A stretch of 64,000 nucleotides of DNA, taken from Serratia symbiotica. Lineage in GTDB: Bacteria > Pseudomonadota > Gammaproteobacteria > Enterobacterales > Enterobacteriaceae. The stretch covers positions 2,046,001 to 2,110,000 of the forward strand of contig LR025083.1 of assembly GCA_900380265.1 (NCBI GenBank), in the 5' to 3' direction. Below the pieces are notes generated by a model, which saw only the letters and a program-made list of their open reading frames with translations, had not been told where the DNA came from and made no database searches. Positions 1-14,121 of the stretch are shown one piece after another. The translations under genes were made by a program, and so were the position numbers. The number at the start of each line of letters is the position of its first letter. Position 1 is the stretch's first letter.

Positions 1-3000
1 GCTTGTACTAGGAGCACACCACCTCATCCTTCCAACTCCCTGTCAGATCTAGTTTGAATCTATTACGAAGTTAAAAACACAGCGCCTGTAAAACTGTAAA
101 TGGCGAATATCCATATCCTGGGGACTGACTGCAACAACAAGATCTGGTGAAAAGGCATGAGGTGCCAAACACTACCGCTAATATGACGTCTTGGCGATCT
201 TGTCCTACGAACCTCCGAGTCGCTTGTATGGAATGAAGCGATGACTATTATTTTCAGGACAAACAGAAAGTACTAAGACCTATTTTCACACCTGATTAAG
301 CCATCACTCTCGCACTTAAGTCAGCTTATTCCTTTTTCAATAACCTCAGCATTCCTGAACGTTATGAGCTAATCTTTATTATTCTATCCGTTACTATTTT
401 TGGACAGTGCACTGAAACCACCCACAAGACACTCTGCGTATCTGGGCATGGGATACAGTGGAGACATCAAATATTAAAGCGTGGTGTTTCACAGGCCATG
501 CCTGTCAGCGCAGCGCCCACGAGTCACTATCCCCCCTTAATTTGACAGATCAAAACTCTATCTGCATTGTTGAGCTGTAATAAAGGTTACGGGCGTTTGG
601 CTGACAGCAGCCACGCTTCAAATTAATAGCGCATTGAATGTAAATGAGTATTGGATAGCAACGGCCTGGTGATTATTAAACCATGCATATAGAATGGTAC
701 ATTCCCTCACAAGGCAGGTAGCTACATAAATCACATTAGAACGCTTCAGACATCATTGCTGCTTCGATCAAAAACTTCGCAGTGTTGGCTAACTAATCAA
801 TTATCTTTTCAGTACGAGATACGCATCATACCTTATACTGCCTTTGTGTTAGTATAATGCTGTTTGCATTAAACAGCTTTAGTATGCTAATCTCTAGTGT
901 TTGCTATTTATATTCTGATATTAAATTTTCCTGCATCCTCAATGTATTTTCAAAATAGGAACGCTATTCTCTCTATTTATTGTAAGAGCCTTAGTCTTAT
1001 GTGTCTTCCTACTTGTATCCATTTCAATACAACTCAAAGTAATCTAACCCTTAGAGAATCTTCCTGCAAGGAGCAGATAAAGAATTTCTGCATTTAAGTA
1101 GATCGTCATTACTCTTTAGGTTTTATTGTTTAATTTACCCAAGCCTTAAGACACTTAAGTTAGGCAGCGATGACCTGATTCCCTAGACTTTTCTTATTCC
1201 TTCCACATCACTCGACTATAACATATTAGCCTTTTACATATTGACTTAGCTTTGTAGCCTTACTTGACGAGGCACTTATTTGCCGTGCTTGGCATTTGTC
1301 AGAAGCTTTTACTTGTCAGCTAAGCGGGTTTAAGTGCTTTATCTTTACTTATATTAGTATTAGCAGTTCTAATAACTGAAATGTCCTACAGAAATTTTCA
1401 ACAATGTTACAGACTCTCTAATTAATCAACCCATTAAGGGCAGTGACAAAGCTTCCATTCGCCACAACTATATGCTTAATCTATTACGATTACAATTTTA
1501 ATACTTGTGCTTATAAAGCATGATCCTAGCTATCTCTTCCTTACTAGATTTATGCCAGTCAATGCTAACTTAAAGAACTTAGCTAGTGCTTTTATGATGC
1601 CGTTATTAACGATAAACGTTAGCAGCAGCCGTGTTTCCCCATCAACACATTCTCCAGTATTCGTAGTGTACATGAAAGTAATAAATAAAAATAAGTTATA
1701 GTTAGAGCAGTATTCTATTTCTGGGACTAAATGCACATTGCCATAGATAAATAATTTTAAGGAAACTCTGTATTTTAATTTTATTAATTTTACGCCAACT
1801 AGGTTCAATCTAACTGGTTTAGGATTAGTCGGTGTAGTCTTCTTTATTCTATCTCTTACATCTGACACCTGCAGATGACCAACACATATAGGTTTTAACC
1901 CTATATTTTGCAACTTGCTACCAAGTTAAGACGCGGCTTCTTTAGCACTTAGTTATAGGCCTGACCTGATATACGATATAGTTCCTAACCTTATACCATA
2001 AGGTAGGAATGATACCACAACATAAAAAGTTACAGCGGACCGCCCTTTACTTTTGTGCTACTCAGTTCCAAATTCTATTCCACTGATCTTGCCGGGTGCT
2101 TTCACTTTCCATTCAGGCTACTTCTTGACAATCTGTGAGCCAGCAATATTTAGCCTTAGATGCTCTTCCGTATGTATACAGGATATTACCTATTTCTCCC
2201 TATTCATCTCTTCATAGCTCATACATGTTAGCGCACGAGGCCGTGACCTGTTCCATCATTGCATCCCTATGAAAATGTTTCTAATAATAGAAGCACTGAT
2301 TAAGTGTCTAGAGTGCTAGACGCTTAATCGTCACGCTCAGGGATCTCAGTTTATTTCTGTTTTTAGTTTCCTTATATGTTTCTATTGTAACACGTTCTCC
2401 ATTGCATTATGGATGCGCTTAAGATAGTATTAAAGATACTATTACCTTGCAGCATTTAGTTCTCTTTGACGATAATTTTATATCATCTTAGCAATGCGTA
2501 TCCCGAATAATAGGGCATCTATCTCGCCGATTTACGCTAAAGTGATTACTTTTCAAGTATAATAAAGTATTATCTCTTACTGACAAACCAATTACTAATA
2601 GATTCCTATGTCCTGCAGGAACTGTTAGTATTAACTTAGAGAACAATGTATTTGTAGTAAATGACGTCAACGCCTTCTGGCAAGCGCTTTTGGTTAAATC
2701 CCTCATTCATCACACCCAGAAATTGTAAGGTATTGTAATTCGTTTTTCCTACCTTTATATAATAAGCATACAGCAGCGAATATTACTGGATCTAGTAACT
2801 TAATAATGTGGGCGCACAGCGGGAATCAGTCTAAGACGCTTAAACTGACATACTATATAGGTACTCGGTATAGCGGAATAATGTTAGCAATTCCGCTCCT
2901 ATTGGTGATTCTAGCGCTCGTCCTAATCTGCTTTTGCGCGTAACTGAATTAATCAGAAAGGCAACTCTGTATATACGCTCATGACGATTATGTTAGTGAG

Positions 3001-6000
3001 GAACCCCTACTGATTGATCGAATCAACGATTTGCTTAGTTGTTAGGTATTACTTTGTCTGAGGCGTGTAACACACTATTTATCTTATGTCGCATAAGTAT
3101 TGGAGAGTTTGGCCAGCTACTGATCTTATCCGTGATCTACTTAGCAAATGTCCATATTACAAATTGAAAATAGTAAGCACTGAATACTAACACTTCCAGA
3201 ACTAATACAACAGAAAATCATTGATGAAGTTCAGAGAAGCAGGTCCGATCTCAGCTACTACAATCCTGGATATGTTATGGGTGTTATTGCAGGACTCAAC
3301 GCCAGTCGAGTGCCTATATTAAGTGACTACCAATACAAATAAGCTCTGAAGATGCAGATAGTTTAGAAAAATCACGAAAGCCAACTGCCACTATATTCGG
3401 ACATTTCTTGTACTGGAATACATCTCTACCTCTTAGATCCGCTAAAAATAATAATCTGATCAGCTTCCAGGATCTGGAATTGGGAACCCAAGTGATACAA
3501 TCGATTTTATGTTTAATAGCGAGAAATCATGCTCGTAGATATTGCGTATGTTACCCATGAAGATGGATGCAATACCCGAACATACGATATTAACCGATTC
3601 TCACCTTTATATGACGAGTGTCCTTCTGTGTATGATGACCACGCAGTGGGCATGGCTTAGTTTTGACCTTAGTTATATATGACTTCATTTATTTAAAAAA
3701 GTCACCTCCGTAATTTAAATACTCGTTTATGAATGGAGTCGATAGTGAGCATCTTACATCAGGTTTTGTCGCTAAGAATAGCACGGTAATAATCGTTTAT
3801 AGACTTATTATCCATAACCTTGTTGCCATTCATTGCATGGAGCGTAGAAATAAATACAAAGAAGACTATTTAGTGAAAATAACCAAGCATAAATAATCTT
3901 AACTATGAATAAGAACATCTAAAAAGCATAGAATTATTCGGTCGTCCCGCTTTTCTTCCTCTGCTCGATTCAAGTACAGAAGCTATATTAATAAAAATTT
4001 TATCTATCTTTTCTGTTGATTTCTCTATAGAGCGAAAGGATATATTATCCAACACCTTCTTTAAGGGTTACGTCCGTACTATAAGCTTTCCCTTATCTCT
4101 TTTAGCCTCAGATGTCACTAAAAATAAATATGCATTATATATTGATACTTTAACAATTATCGAGAGCCTTATTTATCATGCTCTAACACCACCTCGCGTC
4201 ATCTCCCACATGACGGAACAAGCCGGCCAGCTTCAGCCCGCATTAGCTGTTTTTAAGATCTCGCCTGCGCAACTAAAGTATGCTAGAAGCGGCGCGAAAA
4301 GACTGTTACCCTGTAAATTGGCGATAAACTCACTAGCCGTTAAGGGTAGGCGTCCTGACAACCCAAGCTTATCCGACAGACTGAATCTCGGATTTAGGAG
4401 GAAGATACCTAAAAGTGCACACCATCCCTTCAGCGTTACCAGTTACGACTCTTTTATGTAAAAAAGAAAGCGCAGCAGATGCTTATATAAAGATGTAAGG
4501 ACCTGCGCATAGAAGAGAAATATAAAAGATATTGCGGCCAGCATGCCATCTCAACCTTTGAGATAGGTCGAGTCAGATAAGCCTGTTGATGCCTTACCAC
4601 TTAGCCGTAACAAGAAGTTGTGTTTTACTCTCTACACTGCAGTAACTTTCAGTTACTAAAAAAGCCATAGGTAATAGCAGCAGCTGTGTATGACACCTTA
4701 GCGTTCCAGTTAAGTAGGCATATCCTGAATATTTTTATCACTACACAGAGGAATCAGGACACTATCAGTCACCCTCACAAGATATGTGAGATTATTTTTA
4801 CTAGAAAGTAGACTAGGCAGGTTTGAACGGGCACAAGAATACTTGCCTACATGATTAATGCGTGGCCTGCATACGACGAATAACAATCAGCTAAATGCGG
4901 ATGTCGATAGTCCAGAATTTGGCAAGCACAGTCAAGCAGTAGGAAGCGACTCGCCATCCAATTTCATCTTATGCACTTTAATAAAGAAGCATCAATGGCA
5001 CCACTCGGGAATGGAATACACTCTTGGGAGGGTCAGCAAGTCTTGCGTGGCTGAAACCTTCACTAGCGTAAAGGTATTTCCCTCAGCAGTCTTCTCACGA
5101 AGGATTATAAGCTACTGTTTTGTTATGCAATACCTACTCAACAAGACAGTAGGCTCCAGAAATATTCAATCCCGTTTGCGCGCCTGCAGAACCTATAGCA
5201 TCTCAAACTTCTCGTGCTGTATAAGGAATCTACTCTTCCAGGTCTTACGGTCAAACTTGCACTTATTACTATCTTCCGTACCGTTTCGTATCTACTATCA
5301 AGGTTTGCATCCGCTTATGTATCTGACCGTGAGAGCAAAACTCTTAACCTAACCAGTGGTTCGCCTGCATACAGCATCAACTAAGGAGATTGAGACATGC
5401 CATTAGCATTCGCTATTCCACAATTAGCGCCTATCTTGCTAACTATGCCAGCCAGCTTACATCTACCCAACACGATACTTGAGAGAAGCATTGGGCTAAT
5501 GTGCAGGCTACAGATACACACACGCAGGATTGTTAAACCGCCTACCTCTCAATAAACGGAACAGAGCCTTTTGCCTCCGAGTACCTAGTATATAACAGGT
5601 CTCTAACCTTCCCTCTGAAGACTATTTAGCCGACGTGAATCATATGGATCATATTAGGCTGCATTGATACGCCTCGAGTAAAGGAGATACCAGAAAATGC
5701 CAGAACAAAGCATCGAGAGATCATAAATCCAAAGTAGCCTACCGATTACTTTATAATTAATAATTTAATCCCAGATGACATCAAGATCAATCGATCTGAC
5801 GTTACTGATTCACTATTAGTGAATAAAATTCAACATTAATTTCAAAAATTGAGCCCTTTAAGGACATGCCATATACAACGGTTTAACTGTTTTGACCAAA
5901 CAGTGCTATGGATTACTACAGAATCAACTGTTTTACAATGCAGACACACCGGTTAAAATTATCAGTTTTATCTCTGTTATTCTACACTGAATAGTCGAAT

Positions 6001-9000
6001 TAACAACACCATCTCTATCTCTGACATTGATAGCAATACTTCTACGGTGCCAGGCAACACCTTACTTTCTCAAGTGCTCAGTTTTATTTTCTCCAAACGC
6101 AACCACCACTGAATACAGACCATAATAATTGCTGGCGCTTTTTTAAACATCACACTTATATCTGCGCTGAAGAAATAACCAGAAAACCAGAAGGGTACTA
6201 GTCAGAGTCACAGATACGGTCATACGTACGCAGGTAATACCTACATTCCTACGACCTATAACTCTTTATCGATGATGCTCCACTAACGAATATTAATTCC
6301 AATCAACATAATACTAACACAGCTCCAGTATGAATCCTTCTTTTGTTATCTATCAGTAATACCGGGCTTCAATCAAGTGGATTTAAGATCCTCTACCTTC
6401 ATCTACTAGCCTAATCAAATATTAAGCAAGACTGTCCGGCTCTGCAGTGAGGAAAGCAATTCTCTCTTTTATGACGCGCTGGGTCTTTGTAGAAAAGGGC
6501 ATAAAACATAGCGCCATTACTTATGCACCGCAAATATTAGTGCTATACACATTGAGTGTGGGTCAAGCAAGTCAGTAACATTCACAGATACACCTAGTGT
6601 AAACTCACCTGACGTCTTTTACAATCAACACCCGTTCAATCAGCTTGCCACCTACTGATCATGGATTTAATAAATCGGGTTGATTGCATCACCGGCTGTT
6701 ATAATAACTGTTTCATAAACCAAGTATTGTTGCTTTTGAAATGATAATGAGTTTTCGGGCACTATGAATAGGCACAATCTTATCTCCCTAAATCAATGTA
6801 ACGATATTTTGCCTTAGAAAAACAATTTATTTCTTTTAAAGGTATTCCGACTTTCGGGAATGAATAAGGATTTCATGAATAAATCGAGTCTTCTTAGCTT
6901 TTATGTTTATACGGACTAGCCGGACGACATAATTTACCTATACTACCCATCCAGACTAATGATAATTTTTAATTCTATCGCGATTGAATGAACTCCAGAT
7001 AACCGTACAGCCGTCAATACAATAGGTACGCATCATCTGATGCACCCTATGAACTTTCCGTCACTTTATACAGAGACAAGTGCACCTTACTGAATGATGC
7101 GATCTCGTAAATAACGAGTAAATTATTGCTAACCTGTGTCAGAATAAGAGGAAACTTACACTTCGGCCTTGCTGCCTCACGGGCAAATAATACCGCTTTA
7201 TCTATAACCTCACTTCCTAACTACATTCAGATCTATCGATAAGAGTCAATTAGCTTAACGCTGATTGCGTAATTACTAATCGCGCTGCCTTGTACCCCAC
7301 TAAGATCCGGGTTGAAGTTGCGATTAGATTTACCTGTTAAATACTCTATAAAGTGTTGCCAATCTCCTTAACGACAGGAAAGATCTTAGACAAAGTAATT
7401 TTAAAGTCCTCCGACGTTAACTTTTGTTTGCGACTCTAGGCCAGTTCCTATGCCAAGATAAATTTATCATTCTGCAAACTCGCCTCTAGGATCTTTTAAA
7501 CCGATAAGTAGGCGCTGTGCTCATACCTAGGCAAACGGCAGCGAGTAAAGGCTCATCTATACGCCTGAGCAGTGCCAGTACTACGCAGGCACTAACTCAC
7601 CGGTATCGCAAATACTACCTAACCAGCATCTTTTAAAGCACCGGCGCATGCATTATTTACCTCATGGATAGAGTCGCTCGTTTAAATACCCAAGTTGGCA
7701 TGCAATCCCTGCCGTAGCAGTGTAGCAGTCTTAGCAATCTGCCTAAATGAAAATGATGCCACAACTGCTGGCTGTGTATTGCTGAATAGCAATATCCTTG
7801 CGCATACCCGATACGCTATACGTAACGCCGATATTTCTGACAAGAGGATTGCCGGTACTGAGCATCCGACCCATCTTCAATAGGCGGAGTAGGCAAATGC
7901 TATCTTATCGCACGCGGTTTGACGACTTTATGCACGGTTAACAAAGTTACCGCGCGTCGGCTTGGCTTTAACAATCCTTCCGGTATACCTACTACGTCAG
8001 TAGAAAGCGGACACAAGCTTAATTTCAAGCTGATTCTATCTTATTTAGTTTTACCTAGTTACTTCTAGCAACTAGACTTGTTTTCTCTAATATTCTGTTC
8101 AATAAACTTCTTCTTAATTAACAGCTTAATTAAAATTATCCTCAATTCCTGATTCAAATAAGTAAAATTTTCCATATTTGAGTATCCGACTTTCTAGTAA
8201 AATGTGAGCTTACGTTCAGATTTATTGTAATAGAATACTATTATTCCTAATCCTCCGGCAAGTTTAGCCCTAAAATAGATATGCTGGAATATCCTGATTT
8301 CAAAAGACGGACGTCATAAATTTCTCTGGACTCAAGACTACGTACAACACTGGCCGATGAGAAATAATGCTAATATTATCGCACTTCATCAGGTACTGTT
8401 GGCCTGAAAGGGGACTAGTAGTAAATTCCCTCTCACTCAGAGGAAAAGTATAAGGCTGACTATTGTTTCGCTCTATCTAACGCTCGTTGCTTTAATCAAG
8501 CACCCTTATATTTATACTTTGAATAATACCACCTATTTAGTCTCGTTTATTGACTTAGCTTTATTAATTCCATGGTCCGATGAATACATCTGCTTGTACC
8601 AATGACGTTGCATGGCGCGGTCATCCAATTTACCCAAACAAGGCTGAATATCATGCAGAACACGTTTATGTATTCCTGCTGAATACGCGCTCTTATCTCG
8701 TAAGACTCTAGTTTAACAGAGACTACTAATAGGTAGCGAACTTATGGATAAGAGAAATACCAGCAATTTCAGCGTAGAAGACCTTATTCTTTTCCCTATT
8801 CTCTTATCAGAATAAGACATAAACAAACATTGTATTGGAGATGCTTCCTCACTCAAGACGACACTTTATAGGCACCTTACTCTTCCGATACGACATACGC
8901 TCCAGCACAGAACTACACGAACACAGGCACCAATAGACAGCGTGATTTCCAGGGTCAATAACTGACCGGTGTTCAAATGAATCACTCCTATCTCCATACC

Positions 9001-12000
9001 AAAGCCATCACCAATCCATCAGTCGCTCAAAGATGTCACTATCCCTACTCCCGACCTACAGAGGGAAGTAGGGATTATAATCAGAACCGATCACGCACCC
9101 GAGATCACTTGCGGCTTTCTGTATATTTCACTGAATACTTCACCAGAGCTATCGAGCTTGGTGTCGAAATCATTACGGCATTATTCCCGCGATATTACTT
9201 ACTAAGCCTCAAAGCCTTAAATACCAGCAAAGCATGTTGCTTATAAATAGAATCCATTATAAGAAATCATCGATTCATAGATAAGCGTCAATGAGTTTTA
9301 GGTTTAGTTCCTCTAGCTAGAGACGCAAATTTCTTTTTGAGAGTCTTAATCTATTTGTAACTCAAGAGCTCGCCTACTACAGGCTACGAACCTAATCCCA
9401 TAGCGCACAATCCCTTTCTGTGGATTAGAATCATAAATGGTACACTTGAAATAAAATGAGAAAAGATACAGGAGAAACGACAGGAGAGTAGTTGAATAGT
9501 ACCCTTAGGCGTTACTCCTTTCGTCCGGGAACCTCTTTCTGATTCATCATTTTGGAAGGTTGTTATCATTAGCATAACACGTGCATTAGCAATGCACTTC
9601 TTACTATTAACAAGATGCTCTAGACAAGCCTGAATATTCACAGGAAATTGACACATCATCTCTAGCAAGGAGCAGACTATAATTTCATACCTTTATGCTC
9701 ACCCTCTAACTCACCAAAATAACAATCTGTTACAGACTCTTCTTTTAATAACGTTGATTGATACTATTTCTCTGAAAAGTCGACATCAGATTCACAGGCT
9801 TTTCCAATCATCGCGCCAACGTCACCCAGGCGGCGATATATATTTACCCAGCCTGTTACATTGATTCTTCTCCTGCTCGCAATCTACCAAGGGCACGTAT
9901 TCTTTTCTAGTTAACAACCTAGGCATTACCTTTCTCCGATTCAATCACCATTCGATTGATAAAGATATAGCACCTGTCCATACAATATCAGTAGTAACCC
10001 CACTAATATTCAATTGGTTTCCATAACGACCGAGTTTGCGACAGCAACTATTAGCATGATGTTTCCTTTAAGCGCGCCTTCTTTGTATATTGACAAAGTG
10101 AGAACTTTTAAGCAGGCACAGCAATGATTGCTATCCTGACAAAATTAAATCCGACATTAAATAAATCAATCATATCTTGTTTTATGAACTAAACACTGTA
10201 ATCCTTGAATGCTCATTAAACCAAATAATTAAATTAAGTTAAATTAAAAAATGTTATTACCTTACATCGCATAACATAAAGTGCCATTCGACTTTTTCCC
10301 GAAAAACCATATTATGCCACACCTATAATAACTTATATAAAATAAGTACAATGTATTAAGGTAATCAGTTTATTTTCATGCTTAGGAAAAACTTTTTATT
10401 AAAGATTAACCATAGCGATATTGTACGTGAAAACACCTCATTAGTAAAGTAGTTAGCCATTTAGAGTCATCTCTAAATATCATTTCAAAAGTAACAGGCG
10501 TCCTATACTACAGAATAAGCTCAAACCTATATCTGCGTCTTGTAATGCAACGCCAATATAGTGGATTACTCGAGTTTGTTTGGCTCATATAACGAAACAA
10601 AGAGCGTATCATAAAATCTAAATTACAGAAATTATCACCTTTATGGCGGATATGTAAAAGAATAATTTAGTTCTCACTATAATGAAACATACCATTCCCG
10701 TCATACTATGTGCGTTTAATTTTATTGAAGAAGCGATTAACCTCTAATACCCAAAACAAGAGAAACTCTGAGAATGTTAAAATCAAAGAAAGAATATATA
10801 AGGCAAGCGATGTAGGCACACTAAACTAAGCGTCAAATGATAAACGAAGAGTCTAAGCTGACTGTCTAAGTCATATTATTTTTATGCTACACTAGATTAT
10901 TTAAACTAAAAATAGACCTTTTAAAACTATTGACCATCTTTTAAATATAAAAGATCCACACTGTTTAAAATGCGGACATGAGTGCAAAACAATTATTGTC
11001 TTTATTTAAAATCAAGTTCAACATCTTGAGTTCCCAGAATTCCCACAACACAAACCTTGATGCTGTAGTCTATGTTATCACTGTATAAGTGCAGAAATAA
11101 TGCGAGATTTCTGACTTATGTATTAGGAGACTGAAAACTTAGCTAGAATTGCGCTGAAACGGAATAAACCGGAAAACAGTTACTGATCGGAGTTATTTTA
11201 AGGTTTGTGTCCAGCAACCCTTTGACGTTTATGAGTCGCATGGTTGGGCTAACTATGCATGCTAAAAGTCGAGCGGATATACGCACCAATAATAAAAAAC
11301 GAACTTTCAGTTAAAATGCAGCTACATCAACATCACGCAAGGTTTTTCCAAAATGGTTAGCATTGCATAAACCTAAATAAAGATACTGGTTTGTTAATCC
11401 CGAACAATATAGAAAGCGCATATTATGCAAGATAAATATAACTTTTTCTCATAGCATCTTGCAACGAGGAAAGGGACCGGCCGTTCTGCCTGTCGATTTC
11501 CAAAAATTTCAGCAAGGCTATACGTAACCCTGCAATTAATTCACTCAAAAACAAGCAATTCTTTTCCTGAAACTACTAGGAGACAGTATAGGTTATCTAG
11601 TGCTGACCTATTACGACCAGACGCCACCCAAATCATACAGCGGGGTAGTGCTAATAATTAAGTGTATACTTGATCGCTGTCTAGCGCGATCCTAATGGAG
11701 TCGAGATGTCCCAACTTAATCACCAAGAATGGAAGCCGCTCAGAGCCACTTTCCGTAACATTTCCGCAACTTTATCAATTTGACACCTTGTGATGTTTGC
11801 CTATCATCTCAACTTGATACATGGCAAGTGCCTAAATCTAAGATCCTTGAGCTACGAACCCTTATTAATATTGAACTAACTCCAAAAATGATAGCGAACA
11901 TACCGCCCACAAGCCATTTTCTGAATATACAACTGAGTTAGTAGTACCTTATACTCAGTTTAATTATCAATAAAAACGTCCAGTTAAACATGCAATGAGT

Positions 12001-12064
12001 TAAATAATCCATCTCACTCTGATCACCCTCACATTGCGCAGGTGGATAGGGATGCACTACAAAC
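1..12064. other. Gene-less decayed region, contents unidentified
   Basis: No open frame here has the composition or motifs of a functional protein. The longest frames (minus 1530-1913, plus 4858-5352) show no family resemblance. Enterobacterial order upstream of folA would predict kefF/kefC and carAB on the plus strand, but I could not align any of them. One protein-like stretch without stops lies on plus at about 3199-3341, containing the segment NPGYVMGVIAGLNASRVPI; I cannot name it. Short hairpins occur here too. The region most likely consists of genes decayed beyond recognition by eye. Confidence 0.6.
2298..2329. repeat. Inverted repeat, 14-bp stem, 4-nt loop
   Basis: The left arm is gattaagtgtctag (2298-2311), the loop agtg, and the right arm ctagacgcttaatc (2316-2329). 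All 14 positions pair, with one G-T wobble on the plus strand. It has no T-run and no intact gene nearby, so a terminator role is not supported. Confidence 0.8.
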
Positions 12065-12565
12065 CACGTGAAAACATGTTCCAAATAATCCCTAACCGCA
12101 TTAGGAATTACTTGATATTGATCACATTAAGATTACCACTTTTAAAAGATCTCTAGTTTCTTACTTCTAGCGCATCTATTGTTACTAGAGAAAGATGATA
12201 GCGATACCACGCGACAAAAGAGCATTGCAGACGCTTACCTAAAGGTAGAAGTAATAATCGATGCGGGCATTCACTCCGTGTACGTGGTTTTCAGAGAAAC
12301 CTGCCGGCTTCAGCTTATGAAACGGTGACATGGATATCTTATTGCAATGCATATTATGGAGGGGTCAGCCCACTAAGTAACCAAACGTGAGCGAAACGCG
12401 CGATGCTCTTACTTGATCAGCAGATCAAGGTTTACCTTAATACCGCTTTATAAGATAGCAATGAAAACCATATTATCGCTATTGCTTAATACATGTAAGT
12501 ATAGTAGCATTTTTGCTGTTATGTTTTGTTTTAATATACGATATCTCATTTCTTTTTCCCTAAGC
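12065..12565 (+). pseudogene. folA: folA (dihydrofolate reductase) remnant
   Basis: This is a decayed dihydrofolate reductase gene at its ancestral place, convergent with apaH. Plus-strand translation gives pieces that align in order with E. coli FolA: an LP..DL.F segment near 12133 (E. coli LPADLAWF), SEKPAG then VTWISYCNA at about 12293-12355 (E. coli SSQPGTDDRVTWVKSVDEA), and RFTLIPLYKIAMKTILS from about 12430 (E. coli THFPDYEPDDWESVFS). The last frame ends near the expected C-terminus with a C-F-x-I motif. Several stops and frame changes interrupt it. Similarity is low per residue, but order, strand and spacing fit. Loss would remove the enzyme that regenerates tetrahydrofolate unless a copy exists elsewhere. 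Ends are approximate. Confidence 0.6.
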
Positions 12566-12898
12566 TCAGGCTGTTCAGAGCTTATAGAACCTCTGAGCAT
12601 GTACCCTAACGCTCAGTCTGTCACTCTTTGACTCACCACCTTATAGATAGATAAGCTGATATGGATTATTCTACAACACTCTGAATATCTGTAATTCTAC
12701 TCGTAGCTCCATTTTGGCGCTACGAGGTTACAGTTAATACTAAATGCTGTACTTATTTCCCCATCTTTATATATTTAAGATTCGGATAACAATTAAACAC
12801 CACCGGCTAAATTTAGTTGCATTACAGTTGCAACCATATTACTTCTTAATCCGATAATTTAAAAAACACAATTAAGGAACCGAGATAAAATCGGAAGA
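12566..12898. other. folA-apaH convergent spacer
   Basis: This spacer between the folA remnant and the apaH stop codon contains no gene. Its only clear structure is the hairpin at 12700-12726, downstream of apaH on the minus strand. That hairpin could end apaH transcription, but no T-run follows it on that strand. Confidence 0.5.
12700..12726. repeat. Inverted repeat downstream of apaH
   Basis: The left arm is ctcgtagctcc (12700-12710), the loop atttt, and the right arm ggcgctacgag (12716-12726). Ten of 11 positions pair. It lies about 170 bp past the apaH stop on the minus strand. A terminator role is possible but lacks the usual T-tract. Confidence 0.75.
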
Positions 12899-13753
12899 TC
12901 ATGTCACCCTAAAATCACTGAGAACACACCTCAACGGTTCTCTTGTATTAGCCGGCTGAGTAAAATAACGGCGATCTTCCCAGCGCAACATAGTCAGCTT
13001 GCCACCCCAACAACAACCTGTGTCGAGCCCGATGATACCTTTCGGAGTTTTATTTCCTGCTAACGATGCCCAATGACCGAAGATGAGGGTATAACCAGCA
13101 TCTACTAAACGTGGCAGTTCAAACCAAGGTTTTAATGGTGATGGTGCTGTACCGAGGGCATCTTTACAAATCATGTCAAGCGGACCGTTTGGGAAACAGT
13201 AACGCATGCGCGTCAATGCATTAGTACTAAACCGTAAGCGAGCTAGGCCGCTCAGTGCTGGCGTCCAGTTATTCGGCATATCACCATACATTGTATCTAG
13301 GAACAATGAGTAACTGTTACTGCGGAGCACCGTTTCTACCTCACGCGCACAGCTTTTTGCGGTCTCAATATCCCATTGTGGAGTAATACCGGCGTGCGCC
13401 ATCATTAGTTTTAGCTCATCATCCACTTGCAGCATCGGCTGGCAACGCAGCCACTTGATCAACTCAGCTGCATCTGGCGCTTCCAAAAGTGCATTAAGGC
13501 GGTCTTTAGGTTTATTCCTCCTAACACCAGCATAGATCGCAATCAAATGCAGATCGTGATTACCCAATACCAGGCGAACCGCTGAGCCAAATGAGCGTAA
13601 AAATCGCAATACCTCTACTGAGTCAGGACCACGAGCTACCAGATCACCGGTCAACCACAACCGATCAGACTGTGGATTAAAAGAAACCTGAGCCAACAGA
13701 GCTTGAAGCTCAGTGAAACACCCATGAATATCGCCAATAAGGTATGTAGACAT
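12899..13753 (-). CDS. apaH: Diadenosine tetraphosphatase (symmetrical)
   Basis: ApaH splits Ap4A symmetrically into two ADP and belongs to the metallophosphatase (PPP) family. The 284-aa product is close to the E. coli length (280). The metal-binding series is complete: GDIHG near residue 7, [10 protein letters not shown] near 36, GNHDLH near 64, H in MMAHAG near 120 and the late FGHW motif. The ATG at 13753 gives [11 protein letters not shown], as in relatives. It is the last gene of the lptD-surA-pdxA-rsmA-apaG-apaH cluster, but apaG and pdxA are now pseudogenes, so a long transcript or its own promoter must serve it. The frame is fully open. Identity is secure; activity is inferred from the motifs. 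Confidence 0.97.
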   Translation of the reverse strand: MSTYLIGDIHGCFTELQALLAQVSFNPQSDRLWLTGDLVARGPDSVEVLRFLRSFGSAVRLVLGNHDLHLIAIYAGVRRNKPKDRLNALLEAPDAAELIKWLRCQPMLQVDDELKLMMAHAGITPQWDIETAKSCAREVETVLRSNSYSLFLDTMYGDMPNNWTPALSGLARLRFSTNALTRMRYCFPNGPLDMICKDALGTAPSPLKPWFELPRLVDAGYTLIFGHWASLAGNKTPKGIIGLDTGCCWGGKLTMLRWEDRRYFTQPANTREPLRCVLSDFRVT

Positions 13754-13829
13754 AATTAATGGATCATGATATAATTGTATAAGTATATTTTGTAAAAAGC
13801 ATAACTGAACGATCTATTTTTAGTTAAGC

Positions 13830-14121
13830 ATTTCGTAAACTCTTTCATGAGACTCGTCGTTTTCGACAATAAAAGCGATAAGTTATTGAAGTTTCTACGT
13901 GGCTGGTGAAGAGACAGTTCCCGAGTGCACCAATGCCTCGTACTTCCATTGTTTGGCCATTGCTGTTGTTGATGCCACCAAACTCTAGTGATTGCAGGCT
14001 AACATAGCCACATTGTCGAGGATGACGGTATAGGTAGCACTGTAAGGTTTCTTAGGCATTAGTTGTAGTCCCACAGAAATACTTTGAACCTGAATAGATA
14101 CACTCTAGGTGAATCATTCAT
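13830..14121 (-). pseudogene. apaG: apaG remnant
   Basis: This is the position of apaG in enterobacteria. Its ATG at 14121 still overlaps the rsmA stop as ATGA. Translation on the minus strand gives MNDSPRV (E. coli MINSPRV), then after a frameshift IQVQSISVGLQ and YTVIL, then in another frame NNSNGQTMEVRGIGALG (E. coli TNGNGRETEVQGEGVVG), then FTSHVETSI. At least three frame changes and an internal TAG destroy the protein. ApaG is a small beta-sandwich protein of unclear role (E. coli 125 aa). The match over the first 80 or so residues is strong; the 3' limit is approximate. Confidence 0.9.

Noticed and set aside
1530-1913. 127-codon open frame on minus
   Set aside because: No recognisable motif or neighbour; lysine/leucine-rich composition expected from AT-rich DNA.
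4858-5352. 164-codon open frame on plus, the longest outside recognised genes
   Set aside because: No domain, signal peptide or family motif, no ribosome-binding site, and random-looking composition; such a frame can arise in 12 kb of non-coding DNA.
12700-12726. Certain intrinsic terminator for apaH
   Set aside because: The hairpin is good but no T-run follows on the minus strand and it lies 170 bp past the stop.
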